Origin: an uncultured Clostridia bacterium
GTDB taxonomy: Bacteria > Bacillota > Clostridia > TANB77 > CAG-508
Direction: 5' to 3'
DNA length: 22,889 nt
Assembly (NCBI GenBank): GCA_948857205.1
Contig: CAQPRV010000016.1
Span: 1 to 22,889 of the forward strand
Shown: piece by piece, positions 7,962-15,476 of the stretch
Position numbering within the stretch: position 1 is the first letter of the stretch
Layout: each line of letters begins with the position of its first letter
Notes under the pieces: generated by a model
Told to the model about the DNA's origin: nothing
The model's database searches: none
Seen by the model: the letters and a program-made list of their open reading frames with translations, nothing else
Made by a program: the position numbers and the translations under genes

Positions 7962-8844
7962 CATTTTTTATATTATTTATAATTTGCTCAGTTGCCCTTT
8001 CAAGACATTGTTTAGTTACTCCTGAATGAACATTAGTATAAATTACATTGTCATAATCTAATATTTCTTTTATATCATCATTTATTGTAACATCATCACA
8101 TATATAATAATTATCTTTGTTTTGTAACCATTCCTTTAAACTATATAATTCATAACATTTTCCAATTGCTGTATTTATTATTGCTTTCCCATTACCATAT
8201 TTCTTTAAATTGTCTCCTCCAATCAAACAAACATCTCTATTTACATTTATTGAAATGATATCTACTGTTTTTAATAACTCTTCTAATTCTAAATATTTTA
8301 TATTTAACTCATTTTCTATATTTTCTTTTCTTGTTCTACTATAATAATAAACATTTGAATCAAGAACTCTAAAAACTCTTGCAATTTTTGTTCCTAAATC
8401 CCCCAATCCTAATATTCCTATTTTTATACCTGTTAGGTCATAAGCCTCTTCCTTTAACCTTTTTCCATAAAATCCATGCACTAAGTTTATTGTTTCAGCA
8501 ACCACATATTCAATAGTTCCATTATCGCCATATTCTGCTAAATATGAATATGTAATTCCTTTTTTCTCAGCTACATCTATATCAACCTTTGCAAATTGTT
8601 TACCATAAAAGGAACAACATAATGATATATGCTTTAAATTACTACAACTTTCTATTATTCCCTTACTTATTATTGTACTATAAGATACTAAAATACAATC
8701 TGCATTGCCAATCCTTTCTATTGTTTCTTTTTCATCTGCTACATTAGTGTCATAAACAACTAATTCATTGCAATACTTTTTTAATTCTTCTTCTCTACCT
8801 TTTGCCATAAATACCGGCTCAACAATTACTATTTTTTTGAACAT
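7951..8844 (-). CDS. D-isomer 2-hydroxyacid dehydrogenase-family protein, active site altered
   Basis: This 297-residue protein has the split catalytic/NAD-binding layout of D-2-hydroxyacid dehydrogenases. The Rossmann motif GILGLGDLGTKIARVF is near residue 146. In active members an Arg in the Asn-x-Ala-Arg-Gly stretch binds the carboxylate, a Glu follows in DVxxxEP, and a His lies in TPHxA. Here the first reads NTAIGK, with Ile in place of Arg. The Glu region reads CDDVTINDD, without EP. A His remains in TNVHSG. NAD(H) binding is likely; normal catalysis is doubtful. GAGGAG precedes the ATG, which overlaps the end of the deaminase remnant. Confidence 0.8.
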   Translation of the reverse strand: MFKKIVIVEPVFMAKGREEELKKYCNELVVYDTNVADEKETIERIGNADCILVSYSTIISKGIIESCSNLKHISLCCSFYGKQFAKVDIDVAEKKGITYSYLAEYGDNGTIEYVVAETINLVHGFYGKRLKEEAYDLTGIKIGILGLGDLGTKIARVFRVLDSNVYYYSRTRKENIENELNIKYLELEELLKTVDIISINVNRDVCLIGGDNLKKYGNGKAIINTAIGKCYELYSLKEWLQNKDNYYICDDVTINDDIKEILDYDNVIYTNVHSGVTKQCLERATEQIINNIKNACL

Positions 8845-9098
8845 AATTCATCTCCTCTTTTCTTTAAAATCTCTACTGCCTTTTTTCTATGTAATTCTTT
8901 TACAATTTAAGGCTTACTATTTCCATACCCTACTAAATTATCTATATTAGTAATCATTTCTGGACAATAATTATCATTGTTGTCTTGTAATGCTACTACA
9001 TAAACCATTTTTGAAAATTCTGCATACAAAATTGCTCCCATACACATCATAATTCCTATTGTGTCTCCTATATTTAATTTATTTGATACAATATACAT
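8829..9098 (-). pseudogene. Truncated nucleoside/cytidine deaminase-like gene with internal stop
   Basis: The 63-residue reading contains MMCMGAILYAEFSKMVYVVA, which resembles the zinc site of tRNA/nucleoside deaminases (PCPMCMGAI). The first zinc Cys and the upstream HxE helix are missing, so the 5' half is gone. After GYGNSKP there is TAA at 8907-8909. The same frame then continues as IVKELHRKKAVEILKKRGDE and ends LCSKK at 8829. That continuation looks like the natural C-terminal helix, so the TAA is probably a nonsense mutation. An isolated fragment would not bind zinc correctly. Confidence 0.6.
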
Positions 9099-9112
9099 TT
9101 CCTTTCTTTTTA

Positions 9113-9481
9113 CTAATTTTCTAGTAATTGTTTTTGTATCTTTTTAGAAAAGCTTTTTATTACTTCATCGTAAGAATGGTCTATCATTTCAAAAATCAAC
9201 TCATCACTAACTGTTTTATTTATATAAACTGTATTTCTGTAAATTGCTTGAACTGGTGGACAATGATAACCTCTTATTACTACACCTTCATATTTTTTTC
9301 TATATAATTCAGCAAGTATTGGCTCACATTTCAATGTTATTTTATAATCATTTTCTAATGGATATAATTCTGCAAATATTTTATTATTCACTTTAAAACA
9401 TATTGGAATGTCTCCAAATGGATAATCAATATATACTTTATTCTTTTTTTGACAATATTCTATTATTTCATTTACCAACAT
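9113..9481 (-). CDS. YjbR/MmcQ family protein
   Basis: This 122-residue protein is recognised by the N-terminal helix EIIEYCQKK, the YIDYPFGD motif, KIFAELYPL, the RGYHCPP stretch and the C-terminal VSDELIFEMIDHSYDEVIKS. YjbR/MmcQ proteins have a CyaY-like fold; members are small, often described as DNA-binding, with poorly known function. A second family member lies at 11451-11780. The purine run GAGGA is about 15 bases before the ATG, which is weak. Confidence 0.8.
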   Translation of the reverse strand: MLVNEIIEYCQKKNKVYIDYPFGDIPICFKVNNKIFAELYPLENDYKITLKCEPILAELYRKKYEGVVIRGYHCPPVQAIYRNTVYINKTVSDELIFEMIDHSYDEVIKSFSKKIQKQLLEN

Positions 9482-9484
9482 ATT

Positions 9485-9637
9485 TTATTCTTTTATATCC
9501 TCTTTCCAATCTTTATTAAACATAGCAATTCCATCTATATTAAATCCAAATTTTTTGTAATATTCTTCTTTGTCTAATTCTGTTGTCAAAACTCCTCTTC
9601 CAAATCCTTCAAATTTTTTCATAAAGTCACTCATCAT
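9485..9637 (-). pseudogene. Short ORF, probably the tail of a GNAT acetyltransferase
   Basis: A 50-codon reading starts ATGATGAGT and contains GVLTTELDKEEYYKKFGFNI, ending DGIAMFNKDWKEDIKE. The YYKKFGF...GIAMF pattern is typical of the last strand-helix of GNAT acetyltransferases. The acetyl-CoA-binding loop is absent, so the first two-thirds of the gene appears lost. GGGAG lies about 18 bases upstream. It sits between the methyltransferase and YjbR genes. It could be a small real protein, but the GNAT-tail reading is more likely. Confidence 0.5.
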
Positions 9638-9663
9638 TATTATTTTTCATTTATTATTACTCC

Positions 9664-10278
9664 CTACCAAATTTTAATGATTCCTGCACATTCAGAATAT
9701 TTTATAAATTCACTTTTAGGAAACTTTTTCTTTAATTCATCATAAACAAAATATATTTCTTCATTATCCCAATGTTCTCTATATTTTTCCTTACATTTTT
9801 CTAAATCATTCCTTGTTTCAAATGCAACATCTCCAATATAAATTATAGCTTTTTCACGAAGTAATTTTATAAGTTCTTTTATAAAATTAACCTTATCCTT
9901 ATCAGTTAAATGATGTAACGAATATGTTGCGATAATTGCATCATATTTTTGTTTTTTTAATTCTTCTACTAATCCTTTTGAAATATCTCCTTTAAATAGT
10001 TTGCTATTTGGCATTTTATTTTTTGCTAATTCTACCATTTTATCTGAAAAATCTTGTCCGTATATATTACATCCTTTTTCATATAATTTTGTAGTTAATG
10101 TTCCTGTTCCAAAACCAATGTCTAAAATATTTTTTGAAGAATTTTCTAATATGCAATTACATATTTCATTTAAGATATTTTTATATCCTGCAAATGGGTA
10201 TGTATTACCATTATCTGATATTTCAACTGTTTTGTCATAATTATCTGCCAATAAGACAAAACCTTTATTATTAAGCAC
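9664..10278 (-). CDS. Class I SAM-dependent methyltransferase
   Basis: This 204-residue protein has a Rossmann methyltransferase core: motif I ILDIGFGTGTLTTKL near residue 50, YGQDFSDKMVELAK as motif II, then KYDAIIATYSLHHLTDKDKV as the motif IV region with a post-motif helix. Translation starts at GTG, with AGGAGGAG 5-8 bases upstream. It resembles YrrT/UbiE-like small-molecule methyltransferases; substrate is not predictable. It follows the phosphatase-pyrophosphatase fusion by 25 bases. Confidence 0.88.
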   Translation of the reverse strand: MLNNKGFVLLADNYDKTVEISDNGNTYPFAGYKNILNEICNCILENSSKNILDIGFGTGTLTTKLYEKGCNIYGQDFSDKMVELAKNKMPNSKLFKGDISKGLVEELKKQKYDAIIATYSLHHLTDKDKVNFIKELIKLLREKAIIYIGDVAFETRNDLEKCKEKYREHWDNEEIYFVYDELKKKFPKSEFIKYSECAGIIKIW

Positions 10279-10303
10279 TTTACTCCTCCTAATATCTTTT
10301 ATA

Positions 10304-11293
10304 TTAATTAATAATTATACTATCAAAGAATCTCTCTTGAAACTCTGTTAAAACTCTAATCTCATCATTAGTATATTTTTTATCTTTTGGCACTAAAACT
10401 AATTTATCATCATTATCATTTAATCTATGTATTATTGCTATACATTTCCCTGTAAAACTTTCTATCGGTTCAAAAACTCCTAATATATAACAATCTAATT
10501 CTTCTCCATCTCCACTTATTGTATTTGGTATATATCCATAGTTAATTGGATATATGAAATCATATTTTGGATGCTTAGCACCCATTTGTCTATCTATTTT
10601 TGCTGTAATTGTTTCTCCTATATATGATTGTATTTTTATATGCTCATAATTTTCTTTGTTATGTTCAATTATATATTTTTGTTCTAAATTCACTAATTGT
10701 TTATTATCAAATGTAAGTTTTAATAGACATGGCGATGTGATATTTAATTCTTTTCCTTTATATTCTAATTTCATATTTTTGTTTACTTCACACCAATTCA
10801 ATAACAAAAATTTTATTGATCCACCATGACTAACTATTGCAACTCTTTTTTCTTTATACTTTTCCAATATTTCATTTAAAAATTCTGTCATTCTTTTATT
10901 TGTATCCTCTGCACTTTCTCCATCTGAAGTTTTAAATTTTGTATATACTAATTGTTCTTGTGAAGGATCTCTTGTCTTCTTATCACTCATAAATGTAGCT
11001 ATCTCATTTAAATTTCCTAACTTTCTTTCATTTAGTCTATAATCAAGATTGATGGGTAAATTGTTCTCACTTGCTATATATTTTGTTGTTTGTTTTGCTC
11101 TTGTGTAACTACTACTCCATATTGCATCAATATTTTTCAATTCTATATTTTTACTTAATTTTTTTGATGTTTCTTCTCCTTTAATTGATAAAATTTCTTT
11201 TTCATTAATAATTTGACTTGTTTCATCAGTATTTCTTATACCTTTTTCATTTATAGTATCTGCATGTCTAATCAAGTAAATTACTGTATTCAT
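10304..11293 (-). CDS. Fusion of histidine phosphatase and inorganic pyrophosphatase-like domain
   Basis: This single uninterrupted 329-residue reading joins two recognisable proteins. Residues 1 to about 205 form a histidine-phosphatase (phosphoglycerate mutase-like) domain: LIRHADT at the N-terminus, SSSYTRAKQTTKYIA, ERKLGNL and the second catalytic His in AIVSHGGS. After a linker near 206-220, the C-terminal part is an inorganic diphosphatase-family domain: IGETITAKIDRQMGAKHPKY, YPINYGYIPNTISGDGEELD, then CIAIIHRLNDNDDKLVLVP. Both are usually encoded as separate proteins. GGGAG precedes the ATG, with a promoter candidate upstream. A fused enzyme could couple dephosphorylation and pyrophosphate removal, but that is inference. 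Confidence 0.85.
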   Translation of the reverse strand: MNTVIYLIRHADTINEKGIRNTDETSQIINEKEILSIKGEETSKKLSKNIELKNIDAIWSSSYTRAKQTTKYIASENNLPINLDYRLNERKLGNLNEIATFMSDKKTRDPSQEQLVYTKFKTSDGESAEDTNKRMTEFLNEILEKYKEKRVAIVSHGGSIKFLLLNWCEVNKNMKLEYKGKELNITSPCLLKLTFDNKQLVNLEQKYIIEHNKENYEHIKIQSYIGETITAKIDRQMGAKHPKYDFIYPINYGYIPNTISGDGEELDCYILGVFEPIESFTGKCIAIIHRLNDNDDKLVLVPKDKKYTNDEIRVLTEFQERFFDSIIIN

Positions 11294-11322
11294 AATACTC
11301 TCCCTAAATTAATATTTTCATA

Positions 11323-11351
11323 AGTTTATCATAAGTTTACAATTTTTACAA
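11323..11351 (-). promoter_or_regulatory. Candidate promoter for the fusion gene and genes downstream
   Basis: On the minus strand TTGTAA is followed after 17 bases by TGATAAACT (extended -10). TAAACTTATGA occurs twice in tandem. The block TTATTGTAAAAAT.GT.AACTTATGATA is shared almost base for base with the candidate at 17076-17104. A perfect 12-bp dyad AAACTATAGTTT lies upstream at 11382-11393. Confidence 0.55.
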
Positions 11352-11450
11352 TAAGAGTAAAAAATAAAAAAACATATTATTAAACTATAGTTTTCATAAT
11401 TTAACTAATATTTTTTTTATTTTACTATTTAATTTTTTCTTTTACTAATG

Positions 11451-11780
11451 TTATTTTTTTGTTAATTCATAACTTTGTTCAATCAATTCTTCTACTAAAG
11501 AACTATCTACTTTATCACTTATAATAATTGTATTCCAGTGTTCTTTATTCATATGATAAGCTGGTATTATATAATCATAAGAATTTCGTAATAACTCTGA
11601 ATAGTTTGGATCCGTTTTTACATTTAAGTATAGTTCTCCTCTAACTTCCATTAACAAGGCAAACCATTTTTTATTTTTTAAATGTTTCATTGCTACAGTA
11701 ATGTTATCATCTGGAAATGGATAATCTTTAAATGTACTAGGCAATGTAGTACAATATTTTATAATTTCTTGCTTATTCAT
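11451..11780 (-). CDS. YjbR/MmcQ family protein (second copy)
   Basis: This 109-residue protein resembles the 9113-9481 protein: EIIKYCTTLPSTFKDYPFPD at the N-terminus, WFALLMEVRGELYLNVKTDP in the centre, YHMNKEHWNTIII, then DKVDSSLVEELIEQSYELT. The YPF, HMNKEHW and Val-Glu-Glu-Leu-Ile landmarks match small stand-alone YjbR proteins. AAGGA precedes the ATG. The two copies differ in sequence, so this is not a recent tandem duplication. Function is unknown. Confidence 0.85.
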   Translation of the reverse strand: MNKQEIIKYCTTLPSTFKDYPFPDDNITVAMKHLKNKKWFALLMEVRGELYLNVKTDPNYSELLRNSYDYIIPAYHMNKEHWNTIIISDKVDSSLVEELIEQSYELTKK

Positions 11781-11872
11781 TATATTATTTTCCTTTTACT
11801 AAAGTATTTAAAATACCACCATTTTAATTTTTCTTCTTCCTAAACAGTATTTTCTGCATAATATATAGCCAT
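11780..11872 (-). pseudogene. Unidentified gene tail with an internal stop
   Basis: One frame reads MAIYYAENTV, stop, EEEKLKWWYFKYFSKRKII, stop. The composition and spacing look like coding sequence broken by one nonsense codon. It begins where the NUDIX gene at 11874 loses its family-like C-terminus, so it is probably the piece that replaced it. Source family not recognised. Confidence 0.4.
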
Positions 11873-11873
11873 T

Positions 11874-12203
11874 CTAAAAAGATACAACTGACATTTGTCT
11901 TGTAGTACTTCTACACATATACACTTCATCAGCATTTGGATATTTATTGTATCCTGTATAAATACCCATTAATTCTGGATTTATTGGTTTTATGTTTAAT
12001 TCTTCTTTAATTTCTCTATTAAGTGTTTCAATAATTGTTTCCTCTAGCTCCATAAAACCTCCATGCATATCCCATTTTTTATCATCTGCTCTTTTTTGCA
12101 ATAAAACTTTGTTGTCTTTATAAATAATTAAACATGCTGATGGCACAAACATTTGCATATGCCCAATTTTTTCTCCTATTCGTTTCACATAATTGCTAAT
12201 CAT
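11874..12203 (-). pseudogene. NUDIX hydrolase with replaced 3' end
   Basis: From the ATG at 12203 the protein reads MISNYVKRIGEKIGHMQMFV, then SACLIIYKDNKVLLQKR, then a NUDIX box GGFMELEETIIETLNREIKE followed by ELNI. It stays family-like to NKYPNADEVY. After that it reads MCRSTTRQMSVVSF and stops, about 40 residues short of usual, losing the last strands and helix. The earlier in-frame ATG at 12251 overlaps the upstream GNAT gene and adds no family-like sequence. The NUDIX box itself is intact, so partial activity cannot be excluded. Confidence 0.65.
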
Positions 12204-12228
12204 TACTATCACTGCTATAATTTTATCG

Positions 12229-12737
12229 TTAAATATTATATATAAATCCAACTTCGCAATAGTTCTTTTCTCCTATTTCGATTGTTCTTTCTTTGAGAAT
12301 CTTTCCTCCCATTTTAGTATAAAATTTTTTAGATGGCTCATTGTCTTTTAAGCACCATAAAATCATCTTTGTTTTATTTTTACTTTTAAATTCATTTATA
12401 ACAAATTGAAATAACTTTGTGCCTATACCATTGTACTTTAAATCTGGCTTAACATATAGTGCTAATAATTCGCAATCAATATCTGATATACCTTGTGTAA
12501 ATTTATTAGTATCAATATAATTACAAAATCCAACAACTTCATTATTTAATTCTGCAACTATAAATCCATTATCTTTATAATATCTTCTTATTTTTTCAAT
12601 TCGTTCATTTCTATTCATTGAATTTAAGACTTTATCATCAATTATTCCTTTATATGCTATTCTCCAACCATTTATTTTTATGTCAGCAACACTTGGTATA
12701 TCTTTTTTTCAATATTTCTAATTATAATACCTTCCAT
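12229..12737 (-). pseudogene. GNAT acetyltransferase broken by a frameshift in a poly-A run
   Basis: The open part, from the ATG at 12618, gives 129 residues with the acetyl-CoA loop VKPDLKYNGIGTKLFQFVI and C-terminal CLKDNEPSKKFYTKMGGKIL. Upstream, the same frame without an ATG reads DIPSVADIKINGWRIAYKGI then IDDKVLNS, the classic GNAT N-terminus. The true start is the ATG at 12737 after GGGAG, reading MEGIIIRNIEK in another frame. The frames join at seven A's (12703-12709). Eight A's would restore a 169-residue GNAT. Either a real slip mutation, a phase-variable tract or an assembly error explains it. The shorter 129-residue protein lacks the first strand and helix. Confidence 0.85.
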
Positions 12738-12748
12738 AATTTTACTCC

Positions 12749-12960
12749 CTACAACTTAACCATCTTTTTAAAATCTACTGTCTTTTCCTTTATAGATATT
12801 TTACTAATTTCATATCCATACTCTTTTAATTCTTTTTTATAAGTTAAAAAAGAATGGTCTATGTCAAATCCTAAAATATTTTTAATTTCTTCATAAGATA
12901 ATTTATACTCTTCTTTATTATTTTCTTTTAAATATTTCCATAATTTTCATATTTACTCAT
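12749..12960 (-). pseudogene. Small conserved-looking protein with a one-base deletion
   Basis: The ATG at 12960 has GAGGTG 8-9 bases upstream and reads MSKYENY, then GNI and a stop. Adding one base near 12940 continues the frame as KYLKENNKEEYKLSYEEIKN, ILGFDIDHSFLTYKKELKEY, GYEISKISIKEKTVDF to a stop at 12749, giving about 70 residues. This pattern (SKY...W KY...LSFEEI...ILGF.IDHSFL.YKKEL..YGY..GKIS) is one I associate with small Bacillota proteins of unknown function, possibly DUF7662-like. It lies 11 bases upstream of the equally frameshifted GNAT. Confidence 0.65.
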
Positions 12961-12988
12961 ACTATAACACCTCTAAAAGTTACTTTTT

Positions 12989-13621
12989 CTATTTAATTTT
13001 TACACCTATCAAATATAATAAATCTATAGCTTGAAATTGGTCTATTATTGCACCTTTTATATCTTCTATTGAAATTGAAATTTTTTCTATTTTACTATTT
13101 GATAAATCTATATCTTTTAAACTTGTTTTAAAAAACTGTGATTGTGTTAAATCTGCATTATTAAAATAAATATTCTTTATTTTTGTTTCTTGAAAATAAC
13201 TATTTTTTAAACATGTTTCCTTAAATAATATATTTTCTATACTAGCCATTGAGAGATTAATATAACTTGCATTTGTTTCTATAAATGAAACATTATATAA
13301 TCTGTTTTCTGCAAAATTGCATCCTGAAAGTTTACAATTATTAAATTCACATCTAATAAAAGCAGTTTCAGTAAATTCTGTATTTGAGAAATTACATTTT
13401 TCAAATACTACATCTCTAAATGTAATTTTTTCTAATACCCCTTTTTGCATACAAATGTTGTTAAATTTACAATGTTCAAATTCGATTTCATATAAATTGA
13501 TATTATCACATTCTTGGTTTTCAAAAATACAATAGCTTATTTCTTCGTTTTCTCTAATACTTATTAGATTTTTATTTACTAATTCTTTATTATAGATATT
13601 TTGTGGCTTTAAAATGTTCAT
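12989..13621 (-). CDS. Pentapeptide repeat protein
   Basis: This 210-residue protein is mostly five-residue repeats with Leu/Phe at the centre (for example CNFSNTEFTETAFIRCEFNN and CKLSGCNFAENRLYNVSF), which fold as a right-handed quadrilateral beta-helix. The last 25 residues, GAIIDQFQAIDLLYLIGVKI, resemble the C-terminal helix of MfpA/Qnr-type proteins. Those mimic DNA and protect gyrase, but a gyrase role here is only a possibility. GAGGAG lies about 6 bases before the ATG. Confidence 0.9.
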   Translation of the reverse strand: MNILKPQNIYNKELVNKNLISIRENEEISYCIFENQECDNINLYEIEFEHCKFNNICMQKGVLEKITFRDVVFEKCNFSNTEFTETAFIRCEFNNCKLSGCNFAENRLYNVSFIETNASYINLSMASIENILFKETCLKNSYFQETKIKNIYFNNADLTQSQFFKTSLKDIDLSNSKIEKISISIEDIKGAIIDQFQAIDLLYLIGVKIK

Positions 13622-13639
13622 TTATATCTCCTCTATTAG

Positions 13640-13945
13640 TTATTTTATTAGATCTGTATAGTATAAAATTTCTTTATTTAAAGATTTAGCATAATCTATT
13701 TCGCTTTTTGTGCTATTTCCAATATAATCATTTAAATTTACAACTAATATAGCATCTGATAACTTAATTTTTTCTTTATGCATTTTGTCAAGCATTAATA
13801 CTTCATCTTCAGTGTAAGCATCTTTATCTGGATTAGTTGGATAAATTGGGCATAAAATACAATTGCCTTGTAATTCCATCTTTTCTGCTATTTCTATCAT
13901 TTCATTTTTAAATTTCAAACTACCACATAATGTTATTATTTTCAT
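13640..13945 (-). CDS. Nucleoside 2-deoxyribosyltransferase-fold protein
   Basis: This protein of about 101 residues begins MKIITLCGSLKFKNEMIEIA and has DKMHKEKIKLSDAILVVNLN followed by YIGNSTKSEIDYAKSLNKEI. The order CGS, D-x-H-K-x-K-I, SDAILVVN, G-x-S-T-x-S-E-I is typical of small nucleoside 2-deoxyribosyltransferase / DUF4406-like proteins that bind nucleosides or nucleotides. The start at 13945 has AAGGAG nine bases upstream. The earlier ATG at 13987 belongs to an upstream remnant reading INETVDARKFYKMINRKMSK. Catalytic activity is uncertain. Confidence 0.75.
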   Translation of the reverse strand: MKIITLCGSLKFKNEMIEIAEKMELQGNCILCPIYPTNPDKDAYTEDEVLMLDKMHKEKIKLSDAILVVNLNDYIGNSTKSEIDYAKSLNKEILYYTDLIK

Positions 13946-14328
13946 TTTTTCATACTCCTTTATTTTACTCATTTTTCTATTTATCATTTTATAAAATTTT
14001 CTTGCATCAACGGTTTCGTTTATTTGTAATCAGATATTCCTAAGCGATACTCGATATAAATGGTATGTATCTTAAAGTTATAAAAATTTGCTTAAATTTT
14101 GTTAATTTACTATGTAAGAAGAAATGTCTTTTTGTCCTTATATGTATTTATATACTTATAAAATGTATTTACTGCTGAAACTATTATTATATTAGTGGCA
14201 TCAACACTAAAGTATAATCCTCCTACTTGTCTTATTTTCTTAAAAAATAATCTTTGTTCCCTGTTGTTCCAAAAAAATGTATAAAATCTTTTGACATTCT
14301 ATTTTCTCCTTGATACTTTATTTTTTAA
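13946..14328 (-). other. Gene-poor stretch with decayed coding pieces and repeat copy A
   Basis: No intact gene. After AAGGAG a 21-codon reading MSKDFIHFFGTTGNKDYFLR plus K stops near 14250. A second frame continues more protein-like: NVKRFYTFFWNNREQRLFFK, IRQVGGLYFSVDATNIIIVS, ending KKTFLLT. Next comes repeat copy A and then a tail INETVDARKFYKMINRKMSK that runs into the following gene. I interpret the whole as debris of at least two genes. No source family is recognised. Confidence 0.5.
14031..14125 (-). repeat. Dispersed repeat, copy A
   Basis: About 95 bases are roughly 80-85% identical to 17456-17550 in the same orientation; both contain ATTTGCTTAAATTTT and GGTATGTATCTTAAAG. On the minus strand both keep a frame, here KRHFFLHSKLTKFKQIFITL then RYIP, and in the other copy KRHFFQHSKLVKFKQIFIAL then RYIP. 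About half of the codon differences are silent, suggesting a former coding end. A second frame in both ends IEYRLGIS or IEYKIGIS. Confidence 0.75.
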
Positions 14329-14727
14329 TTACTTTAAAAGTCCTTTTTCATATAAATCCTTAAATATAAGCTTATCTACTGGTGAAATTATATCTATATC
14401 TTTATAATTTAACCATCTTATTTCTTGAATTTCTGAACTAGGTTTTATTTCTCCTATAAATTCTGCTATATAACAAGTCATTTTAACTATTATTCCCTCT
14501 ACTTTTCCATGTGCCTGTGCTTTAAATGTTTCATAATATTTGATTGTATCTTCTTTTATATCAATAGTTAGTTCTTCTTTGCATTCTCTAATTAATGTCT
14601 GTTCATCTGTTTCATTTAGTTCTCTTTTTCCACCTGGTAAGTAATATGTATCTTTTCCCTTTGATAATGTACTTAATATTTGTCCATCTTTTAGATATAA
14701 TAATGCAATTTTATCAATTTCTTTCAT
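14329..14727 (-). CDS. NUDIX hydrolase
   Basis: This 132-residue NUDIX protein has the box GGKRELNETDEQTLIRECKE then ELTI. The REUXEE core is intact, while the following Gly is replaced (ELTI), as in many nucleotide-diphosphate hydrolases. The N-terminus KEIDKIALLYLKDGQILSTL and C-terminus EIQEIRWLNYKDIDIISP complete the fold. The stop and start overlap with the upstream HAD gene as TGATG, and GGAGG lies inside that gene's last codons, so the two are translationally coupled. Substrate unknown. Confidence 0.9.
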   Translation of the reverse strand: MKEIDKIALLYLKDGQILSTLSKGKDTYYLPGGKRELNETDEQTLIRECKEELTIDIKEDTIKYYETFKAQAHGKVEGIIVKMTCYIAEFIGEIKPSSEIQEIRWLNYKDIDIISPVDKLIFKDLYEKGLLK

Positions 14728-15455
14728 CAGTTATCCTCCAATTCGTTTTTAATATAATTTAACATTTCATTATAATCTTTAAATTGATATTTTGATAATT
14801 TATTAATTTCTTCTCTGTTACAGTTTGAATATTTATCATATATTACTGCTACTTCTATATCTGCATTATTTGCTGCTTCTACTCCTATAAGTGAATCTTC
14901 TATTATTAAACATTCTTTTTTATCTACATTTAATTCTTTTAATATCTTATAATGTATTTCTGGATTTGGTTTTAATTCTTTAACTGCGCCCTTTGAATAT
15001 ACTAGCGAAAATATATCCTCAATATTTGCTTTATTTATTATGTTTTGATTATGTTTTTTATAGTTTTCTATTGTATGATTATTTGTTGTACTTGCAATAA
15101 CTAATATAAATCCTTTTTGTTTTAGATATTTTAATACTTTTTCAGCATTTGGTTTATAATCAATTATTGTTCTTAAATAATTATCTGCTATTTCATATCT
15201 TAATTTCTTTATTTCTTCTTTAGACATTTTAGAATTATATTTTTCTTTTAGAAAACCACAATACTCTAAATAAGCATCTTCACATTTACTATATTCTTTT
15301 AATTTTTCATCTCTTTGCTTTCCTATATCTACATTATCAATACCATAATTTCCCACTGCTTTTATTAGTTCCTTATCTATTTCGTTCCATATTCCTATTG
15401 AGTCAATTAGTGTTCCATCCATATCAAATATAATTACTTTTTTATCTTTTAACAT
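14727..15455 (-). CDS. HAD-family phosphatase, beta-phosphoglucomutase/phosphoglycolate phosphatase-like
   Basis: This 242-residue HAD enzyme has motif I IIFDMDGTLIDS, a helical cap at about residues 17-95, motif II VIASTTNN, motif III Lys in KELKPNPEIH, and motif IV CLIIEDSLIGVEAANNADIE. The cap type and the IEDS..G..A..A pattern place it with small sugar-phosphate or nucleotide phosphatases and mutases. It is translationally coupled to the NUDIX gene that follows. A two-step scheme (NUDIX hydrolysis, then dephosphorylation) is possible but inferred. Confidence 0.9.
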   Translation of the reverse strand: MLKDKKVIIFDMDGTLIDSIGIWNEIDKELIKAVGNYGIDNVDIGKQRDEKLKEYSKCEDAYLEYCGFLKEKYNSKMSKEEIKKLRYEIADNYLRTIIDYKPNAEKVLKYLKQKGFILVIASTTNNHTIENYKKHNQNIINKANIEDIFSLVYSKGAVKELKPNPEIHYKILKELNVDKKECLIIEDSLIGVEAANNADIEVAVIYDKYSNCNREEINKLSKYQFKDYNEMLNYIKNELEDN

Positions 15456-15476
15456 ATCTATATTCTCCTATAAATA

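Noticed and set aside
8907..9481. Toxin-antitoxin pair (63-residue ORF beside a 122-residue ORF)
   Set aside because: The larger protein is a clear YjbR family member and the smaller a deaminase fragment, so the size pattern is misleading.
12229..12737. Programmed ribosomal frameshift in the GNAT gene
   Set aside because: A7 alone could slip, but I see no stimulatory Shine-Dalgarno at the right distance nor a strong downstream structure. Mutation, phase variation or read error are simpler.
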